DNA from: DATDMG01 sp036518955
Lineage (GTDB): Bacteria > Actinomycetota > Actinomycetes > Actinomycetales > Kineosporiaceae
Direction: 5' to 3'
Length of the DNA: 20,895 nucleotides
NCBI GenBank assembly: GCA_036518955.1
Contig: DATDMG010000554.1
Coordinates: forward strand, 1-20,895
The translations under genes were made by a program, and so were the position numbers. Of the stretch, positions 14,975 to 20,895 are shown one piece after another. Each line of letters opens with the position of its first letter. The first letter of the stretch is position 1. A model generated the notes under the pieces. It did no database searches. It was given only the letters and a program-made list of their open reading frames with translations, and was not told where the DNA came from.

Positions 14975-15082
14975 TTACTGGGTGTAGATGTAAGGCTCGA
15001 GCGCCGACCCGGTCTGCTCCTGGGCGGCCGCGGTGAAGGCGTCGGTCGCATCCGACGGGAATTCTTCGTTGTCGAACGGCAT
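14975..15082 (-). CDS. 35-aa acidic peptide, putative sulfotransferase substrate / precursor peptide
   Basis: A 35-codon ORF missed by length filters. The ATG at 15082 has AAAGGA 6 nt upstream, a good ribosome binding site. Another ATG two codons upstream (15088) directly abuts that site and is less likely. The peptide starts MPFDNEEFPSDATDAF, passes through an Ala/Gln-rich middle and ends SALEPYIYTQ, then TAA. It is acidic, has no Cys, Lys or Arg, and has no signal peptide. Only two tyrosines occur, both in the last five residues, with Glu close by. It stands 21 nt ahead of the sulfotransferase, and a promoter-like sequence lies about 45 nt upstream, so it heads the operon. I infer a modified, exported peptide. 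I do not recognise a known precursor family. Confidence 0.68.
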   Translation of the reverse strand: MPFDNEEFPSDATDAFTAAAQEQTGSALEPYIYTQ

Positions 15083-15133
15083 TGGCATTCCTTTCTGATG
15101 GGCACGGTGCTCCGGAGCCGATAATTGGCCCGG

Positions 15134-15163
15134 ACACTAGTTAGCGTACACACCGAAAGTAAA
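15134..15163 (-). promoter_or_regulatory. Candidate promoter of the peptide-sulfotransferase-exporter operon
   Basis: Read leftward, TTTACT (15158-15163) and TAGTGT (15134-15139) are separated by 18 nt, fitting a vegetative sigma promoter. Transcription would start near 15127, giving a leader of about 45 nt to the ATG at 15082. The -10 context AACTAGTGT also occurs upstream of the decarboxylase gene. Confidence 0.55.
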
Positions 15164-15165
15164 TG

Positions 15166-15175
15166 CTTGGCCAAG
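15166..15175. promoter_or_regulatory. Palindrome adjoining the peptide-operon -35
   Basis: CTTGGCCAAG is a perfect 10-bp palindrome beginning 3 nt upstream of the candidate -35 hexamer. That position suits an activator or repressor site. Short palindromes also arise by chance, so this is tentative. Confidence 0.3.
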
Positions 15176-15315
15176 GGCCGGGAGGCGGCCGGTACCGGTC
15201 GCTGAGAACAGCGCCTGTACGCTTGCGCTCGCGGCGCCGGTCGGTCCGGGGATCGCCATCGATCGGGTGGCGTCCGAGGGCATACCCGTGTCCGCCCCGT
15301 CGCGACCGTGCCGTG

Positions 15316-15918
15316 CTACGTGGTCAGGGCCACCGGCGTCGCTCCGGTCGTGCTGCTCAGCGCGTGCACGTATTGCTGGGCCTGGACCGGGGTGAGCAAC
15401 GCCGACAGGCGCAGCAGGACCCCTCCGACGACGTGGTCGTACTCGCCGGGCCGGGCTCGCTGCGGCGACGCCCGGATGGAGCGGGCGCGTGCCATCGCCC
15501 CGTCGGAGGTGGCGAACACCTCGATCCCACCGCCCAGGTCCACCGCCCCCGCGGACCTGTCCTTCGCCTGACCGGGCTGCACGCGGGTGTCCCGCCAGGC
15601 GGCCCTGCCGCTGGACCCGCCGGGCCGGCCGAGGATGTGGTCCGGGTCCGTCGCCTCGGTGTAGACCAGCGGGTCGGCGATCGGCAGCCCGGCCATCACG
15701 AGCACCTCGACCAGCCCCGCCGCCGACAGCGGTGCCGACACGGTGCCCGCGGCGGGGTCGGTCGAGGCCGCCACCGTCGACACGGCGCCCGGAGAGGAGC
15801 TGGAGCCGCACGCGCCCAAGGTGACGCAGAGCGCGGCGCCGGCGAGGACGCGCCCGATCGGTGGCGCGGGCGGCCGCTGAGCGCCCGAGCCCGAGAGTGG
15901 CTCGCCCGTGACCGGCAT
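15316..15918 (-). CDS. Small lipoprotein of a common actinobacterial family, function unknown
   Basis: A 200-residue protein with a lipoprotein signal ending LGAC (lipidated Cys about residue 37), followed by a Ser/Gly/Ala linker. The mature domain has the recognisable order DPDHILGRPGGSSGRAAWRDTR, then GGGIEVFATSDGAMARARSI and EYDHVVGGVLLRLSALLTPVQAQQY. From memory, this LLGRPxGY...GGxIEVF...EYDY...LLRLS..LTP pattern is widespread in small secreted actinobacterial lipoproteins of unknown function. The ATG at 15918 lacks a clear ribosome binding site; a TTGACA hexamer lies only 12 nt upstream of it, so the true start could be elsewhere or translation leaderless. It stands 157 nt downstream of the peptide-importer operon on the same strand and may belong to that transcription unit. 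Confidence 0.75.
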   Translation of the reverse strand: MPVTGEPLSGSGAQRPPAPPIGRVLAGAALCVTLGACGSSSSPGAVSTVAASTDPAAGTVSAPLSAAGLVEVLVMAGLPIADPLVYTEATDPDHILGRPGGSSGRAAWRDTRVQPGQAKDRSAGAVDLGGGIEVFATSDGAMARARSIRASPQRARPGEYDHVVGGVLLRLSALLTPVQAQQYVHALSSTTGATPVALTT

Positions 15919-16075
15919 GCCGGGAATGGTGTCAAGGACCGATCCAGGCGATGACGTGGAGTGCTAACAGTTCGTCGTGACGTCATCTGCTGGAGCAGGT
16001 CCCTTCACCCCGCCGGTTCCCGTCGCGCCGGCCCGGCTCCGGGCGGACGAGATCTCCGGGACGACGAGGGCTCTG

Positions 16076-16885
16076 TCACGCCACCTCAGCGGAGGCCGGG
16101 GTCCATCCGGGCCGCGGGGTGGAGGCGATCAACCGTCGGGTGTACGGCTCGGACGGGCTGTCCAGGACCTCCTCGAGCGTCCCCTGTTCGACGATGCGTC
16201 CGTGCCGCAGAACGATCACCTCGTCCGCGATCTGGCGGACGACGCCCAGGTCGTGCGTGATGAAGACGTAGGCGACGCCGGTCCGGGCACGCAGGTCGTT
16301 GAGCAGGTTGAGGATCTGGGCCTGGACGGACACGTCGAGCGCGGAGACGGCCTCGTCCAGCACGATCACGCGAGGTTGGGCCGCCAGAGCCCGGGCGATG
16401 GCGACCCGCTGCCGCTGGCCCCCCGACAGAGCTCGGGGGGTCACGTCCGCGTGCGTGGGGGACAGTCCGACGGCGTCCAGCAGCTCCAGGACGCGCTCCC
16501 GGCGGGCCTGCTGACGCAACGGTGTGTGCAGACCGACCGCCTCGGCGATCGCGGCACCGATGCGTTGCCGCGGGTCCAGGCTGGTGAAGGGGTCCTGGGC
16601 GACGATCTGCAGCTGGGAGCCGCGGTGCCGGCGCAGCCGGGCGCTGTGGGCGAGGCGGCTGCGGTCCTCGCCGCAGACCTCCACCCGCCCGGAGGTGGCC
16701 GCCTGCAGCCCGGTCAGGATCGTCCCGACCGTCGACTTGCCGGCACCCGATTCCCCCACCAGGGCGATGGTCCGCCCCTCGCCCAGGCTGAACGACACGT
16801 CGTTGACGGCGGTGTGGCCGTGCTCGACGCTCCCGTACCGCTTGACCAGGTGTTCGACCCGGACGACGGGCCTGTCGGTGCTCAT
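16076..16885 (-). CDS. Dipeptide/oligopeptide ABC transporter ATP-binding protein (DppF/OppF type)
   Basis: A 269-residue ABC ATPase, the second of a pair in a peptide-type importer. It shows Walker A GESGAGKST, the Q-loop in IVAQDPFTSLDPRQ, signature LSGGQRQR, Walker B VIVLDEAVSALDVS and the switch His in FITHDLGVVRQIAD. The Walker B Glu is followed by AVS rather than the usual PTS. It ends shortly after LIASTPRP and lacks the Cys-containing oligopeptide-transporter tail that the partner ATPase has, as is often seen in OppF-like subunits. The ATG at 16885 overlaps the previous stop in ATGA. It is the last gene of the importer operon. Substrate may be peptides, nickel chelates or sugars; sequence does not decide. 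Confidence 0.87.
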   Translation of the reverse strand: MSTDRPVVRVEHLVKRYGSVEHGHTAVNDVSFSLGEGRTIALVGESGAGKSTVGTILTGLQAATSGRVEVCGEDRSRLAHSARLRRHRGSQLQIVAQDPFTSLDPRQRIGAAIAEAVGLHTPLRQQARRERVLELLDAVGLSPTHADVTPRALSGGQRQRVAIARALAAQPRVIVLDEAVSALDVSVQAQILNLLNDLRARTGVAYVFITHDLGVVRQIADEVIVLRHGRIVEQGTLEEVLDSPSEPYTRRLIASTPRPGWTPASAEVA

Positions 16886-17973
16886 GCGCCGGTACCTCCA
16901 CCCTGCGCGGGCCGATGGGTGAGTGGCAGGACGCCGTCCAGGGCCCCCGCGGCGATCTCCTCGGCGCGGTGGCAGCTGACGCGGCTGCGGCCCTGCAGGA
17001 GCAGGGGTGGCCGCTGCTCGGCGCACTGTGGCAGGCGGACCGGGCAGCGGGTGGCGAAGGGGCAGCCCGGTCCCGCCTGGGCCGCGGAGACCGGCGTCCC
17101 CGGGACGACCGGGATCTGGGGCAGCTTCGTCTCCAGCGGCGGCCGGGACGCGAGCAGGCCACGGGTGTAGGGGTGCACCGGTGCCGTCTGCAGCGTGCCG
17201 GCGTCCGCCACCTCCAGCACCCGTCCGGCGTAGAGGACGACGATCCGGCGGCAGACCGCCATCGCGAGGTCCAGGTCGTGGGTGACGAAGATCATTGCGA
17301 GGCCGCGATCCCGGCGCAGCCGGTCGGTCAGCGCCAGGACCTCGGCCTGCGTGGTGACGTCCAGGGCGGTGGTGGGCTCGTCGGCCAGCAGCAGGCGCGG
17401 CTGGGCCATCAGCACCGACGCGATCATGACGCGTTGCAGCAGTCCGCCGGAGAACTCGAACGGGTACTGGCGCATCCGCCGCTCCGGGTCGGTGATGCCC
17501 ATCGAGGCCAGGATGGACGTGGCCTGTTCGCGGGCAGCCGTCACGTCCTCGCCCCGGTCCCGGGCCGCTTCGAGGAGGAACGTTCCGATGGTGTGCATCG
17601 GGTTGATGGCCGCCCGCGGGTCCTGGAAGACGTACCCGACCTGCGACTGGCGATAGCGACGCAACGACTTGCCGCGCAACCGGTTCACGTCGACGCCGTC
17701 GACCAGGACCTCGCCTCGCACGATGGCTCGGGGCGGGGTGAGCCGGGCGATGCACTTCAGGGTCATCGACTTGCCGGAGCCGGACTCGCCGACGACGCCG
17801 AGCGCCTCGCCGGGATCCAGGGTCAGCTCGACATCCCGCAGGATCGGGACCCCGTGGTCGCCGAGGTCGAGGTTCAGGTCGCGTACCTGCAGCAACGGGC
17901 TGGACGGCGCGCCGGGTGCGCCGACGTCCCCGGCGGCACCGGCTCCCACCCGGGTGGACGAGGCCGGGCTCAT
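16882..17973 (-). CDS. Dipeptide/oligopeptide ABC transporter ATP-binding protein (DppD/OppD type)
   Basis: A 363-residue ABC ATPase with the full DppD layout. It has Walker A GESGSGKSM, the Q-loop in YVFQDPRAAINPMHTIG, signature FSGGLLQR, Walker B LLLADEPTTALDVT and His in FVTHDLDLAM. The C-terminal oligopeptide-transporter domain includes GCPFATRCPVRLPQC, whose four cysteines bind an iron-sulfur cluster in some characterised family members. The N-terminus has about 25 extra Ala/Gly/Ser residues before the domain. The ATG at 17973 overlaps the stop of the upstream permease in ATGA, which fixes the start; the frame remains open upstream only as an antiframe of that permease. Confidence 0.88.
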   Translation of the reverse strand: MSPASSTRVGAGAAGDVGAPGAPSSPLLQVRDLNLDLGDHGVPILRDVELTLDPGEALGVVGESGSGKSMTLKCIARLTPPRAIVRGEVLVDGVDVNRLRGKSLRRYRQSQVGYVFQDPRAAINPMHTIGTFLLEAARDRGEDVTAAREQATSILASMGITDPERRMRQYPFEFSGGLLQRVMIASVLMAQPRLLLADEPTTALDVTTQAEVLALTDRLRRDRGLAMIFVTHDLDLAMAVCRRIVVLYAGRVLEVADAGTLQTAPVHPYTRGLLASRPPLETKLPQIPVVPGTPVSAAQAGPGCPFATRCPVRLPQCAEQRPPLLLQGRSRVSCHRAEEIAAGALDGVLPLTHRPAQGGGTGA

Positions 17974-18902
17974 CGCTGGCCCGCCTGTTGGGCGCGCCGC
18001 CGCAGCAGCAGCCGGAGGATGCCCCTCGGCGTCGGCCGGTCGCCGGACAGCCGGGAGCCGAGGACGAACAGGCTGAGAACCGTCGCCACCACCAGGGTTC
18101 CGGCGGCGATCACTTGCCCGGGGTGTCCCTGCAGGACGGCGTCCCGGTCGCTCATCATGACTCCCCAGTCGGCGGTGGGAGCCTGGACCGCCAGGCCCAG
18201 GAAGGACAGTGAGGCAAGGTCGATCAGGGCGTACGCGAACGTGATCGTCGCCTGCCCGGCGATCACCGGGGCCAGGTTCCGTAGCAGGTGGAACGAGATG
18301 ATCCTGGTCACGGACTGGCCCTGCACGCTGAGCGCGTCGATGTACGGCAGCCGCCGTTCGTGCTCCGCCGCGGCCATCGTCAGCCGCGCCACGTAGGGCA
18401 GGTAGGCAACGGCCAGCGAGATGACGGCCGGCCACAGGCCCGGACCGAACAGCGAGACGGTGAGGATGGCGAGCAGCAACCCGGGCACCGAGAAGATGAT
18501 GTCGAGCACCCGGTTGATCAGGAAGGCGATCACCCCGCCGTGCCAGGCCGCGGCCATCGCCAGCGGCAGGCTGACGACCAGGGACAGCGTGACGATCACG
18601 GCTGGCCCGATCAGGCTGGTGCGTGCCCCGTAGATCAGCCGGGAGGCGATGTCGCGGCCGGTGGCGTCCGCGCCGAGCCAGTGCGCCGGACTGGGGCCGG
18701 TGAACGTCGCCAGCAGGTCGGCGCTGTTCGGGTCGCCGGGGGCGACCATCGGGGCGAGGGCGGCGAGCAGCGTGACCGCGACCAGGACGCCGAGCGCGAG
18801 CGCGGCCGTCGGGCCGAGGTTCAGCGAGCGGCGCGGCCTGGCGGGGCGCACCCCGGTCGGAGCGGCGGCGACGAGGTCGGGGTCGACGGCGGGGGCGGTC
18901 AC
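17970..18902 (-). CDS. Dipeptide/oligopeptide ABC transporter permease (DppC/OppC type)
   Basis: A 310-residue inner-membrane permease with about six hydrophobic segments. After an Ala/Pro/Arg-rich cytoplasmic start comes the OppC-type N-terminal domain (APMVAPGDPNSADLLATFTGPSPAHWLGADATGRDIASRLIYGARTSL), whose LGADxxGRD motif is diagnostic for this subunit. The cytoplasmic coupling loop reads AAAEHERRLPYIDALSVQGQSVTRIISFHLLRNLAPVI. The GTG at 18902 overlaps the stop of the other permease in GTGA. It pairs with that permease to form the channel. Confidence 0.88.
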   Translation of the reverse strand: MTAPAVDPDLVAAAPTGVRPARPRRSLNLGPTAALALGVLVAVTLLAALAPMVAPGDPNSADLLATFTGPSPAHWLGADATGRDIASRLIYGARTSLIGPAVIVTLSLVVSLPLAMAAAWHGGVIAFLINRVLDIIFSVPGLLLAILTVSLFGPGLWPAVISLAVAYLPYVARLTMAAAEHERRLPYIDALSVQGQSVTRIISFHLLRNLAPVIAGQATITFAYALIDLASLSFLGLAVQAPTADWGVMMSDRDAVLQGHPGQVIAAGTLVVATVLSLFVLGSRLSGDRPTPRGILRLLLRRRAQQAGQR

Positions 18903-19843
18903 GCGGTCACCGCCCGTCGCAGCCGCGGGTCCAGCCGGGCCACGAGCAGGTCCGCCAGCAGGTTGAGCAGCACGAAAGCTGTGACCAGCAACAGACAGAT
19001 GGCCTGGACGACGGGGAAGTCCTTCTGCAGCACCGAGTCGATGAGCACCTGGCCGAGGCCGCCGAGCCCGAAGGCCTGCTCGACGACGACGGCGCCGGTG
19101 AGCAGGCCGGCGATCTGGAGCCCGGTCACCGAGATCACCGGACCGGCCGCGTTGCGCAGCACGTGGCTACGGACGAGCCGGGCCTGCGACAGCCCGCGGG
19201 CGACCGCGGTCTGCACGTGCTCGGAGGCGAGTTGCTCCCGCGCGGTGGCCCGGGTGATCCGGGCGACCAGGCCGCTGGCGATGACGGCCAGGCTGACCGC
19301 GGGGAGGGTCAGACTGCGCACCCAGCCCGTCGCCCCGCCGTCGAGCCCGTAGGCGGGGAACCAGCCGAGCGTGACCGCGAACACCGACACCGTGACCGTG
19401 GCGGCCACGAAGGCAGGGATCGCGGTGGCCGTGGAGACCCCGACGCTGATCGCCGCGTCCACCGGCCCGGGCCGCAGTGCGGCCAGCAACCCCAGGCCGA
19501 CGCCGGCGACGACGATGAGCACGGCCGCGTACGCGACCAGGGCGCAGGTCACCTGGACCGGGTGGGCCAGCCGGGAGCCGACGTCCTGCTGGGACACCAG
19601 CGACGTCCCCAGGTCGCCACTCAGGACGTGGCCCAGCCAACCCAGGTAGCGGGTGAGGAACGGCTGGTCCAGGCCGAGGTACTGGCGTACCGCGGCACGC
19701 GTGGCCGGGCTGGGGCTACGGGAGCCGAACAGGACGGATTCCGGGCTGCCGGGGGACGCGTAGACGCTGGAGTAGATCACGAAGCTGGCGGCGAACAGGG
19801 TGACCGCGAGGCCGAGCAGCCGCTTCACGGTGAACCGGATCAT
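18899..19843 (-). CDS. Dipeptide/oligopeptide ABC transporter permease (DppB/OppB type)
   Basis: A 314-residue permease with the OppB signature at its start (MIRFTVKRLLGLAVTLFAASFVIYSSVYASPGSP). The conserved LGLDQPFLTRYLGWLGHVLSGDLGTSL follows. The EAA-type coupling loop is SEHVQTAVARGLSQARLVRSHVLRNAAGPVIS. The end reads LLVARLDPRLR, as in the family. The ATG at 19843 stands 45 nt after the substrate-binding gene's stop. It overlaps the next permease by 4 nt. Length and motif order are normal and nothing appears broken. Confidence 0.88.
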   Translation of the reverse strand: MIRFTVKRLLGLAVTLFAASFVIYSSVYASPGSPESVLFGSRSPSPATRAAVRQYLGLDQPFLTRYLGWLGHVLSGDLGTSLVSQQDVGSRLAHPVQVTCALVAYAAVLIVVAGVGLGLLAALRPGPVDAAISVGVSTATAIPAFVAATVTVSVFAVTLGWFPAYGLDGGATGWVRSLTLPAVSLAVIASGLVARITRATAREQLASEHVQTAVARGLSQARLVRSHVLRNAAGPVISVTGLQIAGLLTGAVVVEQAFGLGGLGQVLIDSVLQKDFPVVQAICLLLVTAFVLLNLLADLLVARLDPRLRRAVTA

Positions 19844-19888
19844 GGCACCTTCCGTTGTCGGGCCTGCGCCGAGGGGCGCTCGGGCCGG

Positions 19889-20895
19889 CTACTTGCCACC
19901 GATGGCAGCGGCCCAGGGCGAGGTCATGTAGGCGAACGTCAGGGGGGCACCGGTGAGCTGGCTGCTCTGGAACACGATGGCGCGTGGCTGGGCGATCGGG
20001 ATCGAGGGGAGGTCCCGCGCCAGCTGGGTCTCGGCGTCCACGACCAGCTTGGCCCGGGCGGCGGGGTCGCGGGTCTGGCCGGCCCGGTCGAGCAGCCCCT
20101 GCACGGTCGCGTTGGCGTAGCCGCTGAAGTTGGTGGCGCCGTCCTTGGTCCCGATCAGCTGGTCCATCATGTAGGGCTCGGGCAGCTCGGTGTAGTTGAA
20201 TGTGATGAACATGTCGAACGGCTTGCGCGCGTTGGGATCCGAGAAGAGTGCGCCGTACTGCTGGTTGGGCACGCCGACCAGTTTCAGGGTGATCCCGATC
20301 TGGGCCGCCTCCTGCTGCAGCACGGTCGCCAGCTGGATCAGCTGCGGGTTGCCGGACGGGTACCCGAGGGTGAGGGTCGCCCCGGTCACGCCAGCCTGCT
20401 GCAGCAGGGTCTTGGCGGCGGCCACGTCGGGTTGCTTGACCAGCTGGTCGTACGCGCCCTGGAAGGTCTGCTGGCTGTAGCTCCACAGGCCTGGGCCGCT
20501 GACCTTGTACAGCGGGTCGGCGGCGCCCTTGAAGATGGTCTTGGCGATCGCCGCACGGTCGATCACCAGGGACAGCGCCTGTCGCACCCGCACGTCCGCG
20601 CCCGGCCCGGTCTCCTTGGACATCAACAGGTCCAGGTTGACCGGGGTCGAGCCCACGCCGCCCAGGTACAGCTTGCCCGAGGTGGCCGTGCTCAGCTGGT
20701 CCAGCAGGGCGCTCTGCAGGTTGAACGCGCCCTGGATCTGGCCGGAGGTCAGGCCGTTCACCAGCGCCGTGTTGTCGGGTGCGTAGACGAAGGTGAAGGT
20801 CTTGGCGTGCGCCTTGTGCGTGGTGTCCCAGTACGTCTCGTTGCGGGTCAGCACCAGCTTCGTGGATCCGTCGTAGGAGCTGACCGTGTAGGGTC
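19889..20895 (-). CDS. ABC transporter substrate-binding protein, family 5 (DppA/OppA type), 5' end outside window
   Basis: The visible part is 335 residues of the C-terminal side of a family 5 solute-binding protein; the signal peptide and start lie past position 20895. Family landmarks are PYTVSSYDGSTKLVLTRNETYWDTT, VNLDLLMSKETGPGADVRVRQALSLVIDRAAIAKTIFKGAADP and the pair LLQQAGVTGATLTLGYPSGNPQ / QEAAQIGITLKLVG. It ends SPWAAAIGGK. In actinobacteria such proteins are usually lipoproteins that capture peptides, opines or metal chelates outside the cell. It is the first gene of the importer operon, 45 nt before the DppB-type permease. The specificity pocket cannot be judged. Confidence 0.88.
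   Translation of the reverse strand, partial: PYTVSSYDGSTKLVLTRNETYWDTTHKAHAKTFTFVYAPDNTALVNGLTSGQIQGAFNLQSALLDQLSTATSGKLYLGGVGSTPVNLDLLMSKETGPGADVRVRQALSLVIDRAAIAKTIFKGAADPLYKVSGPGLWSYSQQTFQGAYDQLVKQPDVAAAKTLLQQAGVTGATLTLGYPSGNPQLIQLATVLQQEAAQIGITLKLVGVPNQQYGALFSDPNARKPFDMFITFNYTELPEPYMMDQLIGTKDGATNFSGYANATVQGLLDRAGQTRDPAARAKLVVDAETQLARDLPSIPIAQPRAIVFQSSQLTGAPLTFAYMTSPWAAAIGGK

Noticed and set aside
14950..15174. 74-codon minus-strand frame over the 35-aa peptide
   Set aside because: It is rich in Arg/Ser/Pro, has no ribosome binding site and runs through the candidate promoter; the 35-codon frame has a better start, composition and spacing.
15137..15811. 224-codon minus-strand frame overlapping the small lipoprotein
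   Set aside because: The overlapping frame 15316-15918 has a lipoprotein signal and family motifs; this one is Arg/Gly-rich and runs into the peptide-operon promoter.
16915..18396. 493-codon plus-strand frame opposite the DppD and DppC-type genes
   Set aside because: It is antisense to two genes with intact ABC transporter motifs and 4-nt overlaps; no ribosome binding site or domain supports it.
19821..19836. GTGAACCGG match to the 42-nt repeat core near the DppB-type start
   Set aside because: Only nine bases match and they are coding; there is no extended similarity.

Overview
The window is dense, very GC-rich DNA with GTG starts, GTGA/ATGA stop-start overlaps and actinobacterial gene families. 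It therefore looks like chromosome of a high-GC actinomycete (Actinomycetota); the genus cannot be told from the sequence alone. No rRNA, tRNA, IS element, phage gene or CRISPR array was seen.

Layout, left to right. (1) 1-3265, minus strand: a run transcribed leftward consisting of an uncharacterised 182-aa protein, possibly a tiny ORF, an ECF-type sigma factor, a 159-aa protein overlapping it by 4 nt, and an S8 (subtilisin-like) peptidase that leaves the window. A 42-nt direct repeat (2562-2603 and 3497-3538) lies upstream of the sigma gene and upstream of the 182-aa gene. (2) 3782-4958, plus strand: a nitronate monooxygenase-type flavoprotein behind a KstR-like 14-bp palindrome. (3) 5090-9479, plus strand: a zinc island with a Fur/Zur-family repressor, a Zur-box-like dyad lying on a promoter, then a metal-binding lipoprotein, an ABC ATPase and two translationally coupled ABC-3 permeases. 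(4) 9596-15165, minus strand: the most unusual part. A 35-codon ORF lies 21 nt before a PAPS-type sulfotransferase, which is followed after 2 nt by a DHA2 MFS exporter. Further downstream on the same strand are an unrecognised lipoprotein with visibly lower GC and a PLP-dependent group II decarboxylase. (5) 15316-15918, minus strand: a small lipoprotein of a common but functionally unknown actinobacterial family. (6) 16076-20895, minus strand: a complete Dpp/Opp-type ABC importer operon (substrate-binding protein, two permeases, two ATPases) with 4-nt overlaps between consecutive membrane and ATPase genes; its substrate-binding gene continues past the window edge.

How the parts work together. 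The zinc island reads as a self-contained high-affinity uptake system under its own sensor. The sigma/S8 block reads as a regulatory-proteolytic module. The best candidate for an undescribed system is the peptide-sulfotransferase-exporter operon. A short acidic peptide ends in a tail with two tyrosines (LEPYIYTQ) and is encoded directly ahead of a sulfotransferase and a drug/metabolite exporter. It has a promoter-like sequence whose -10 region (AACTAGTGT) recurs upstream of the neighbouring decarboxylase. A tyrosine-sulfated, exported peptide is a testable hypothesis, not a demonstrated function.
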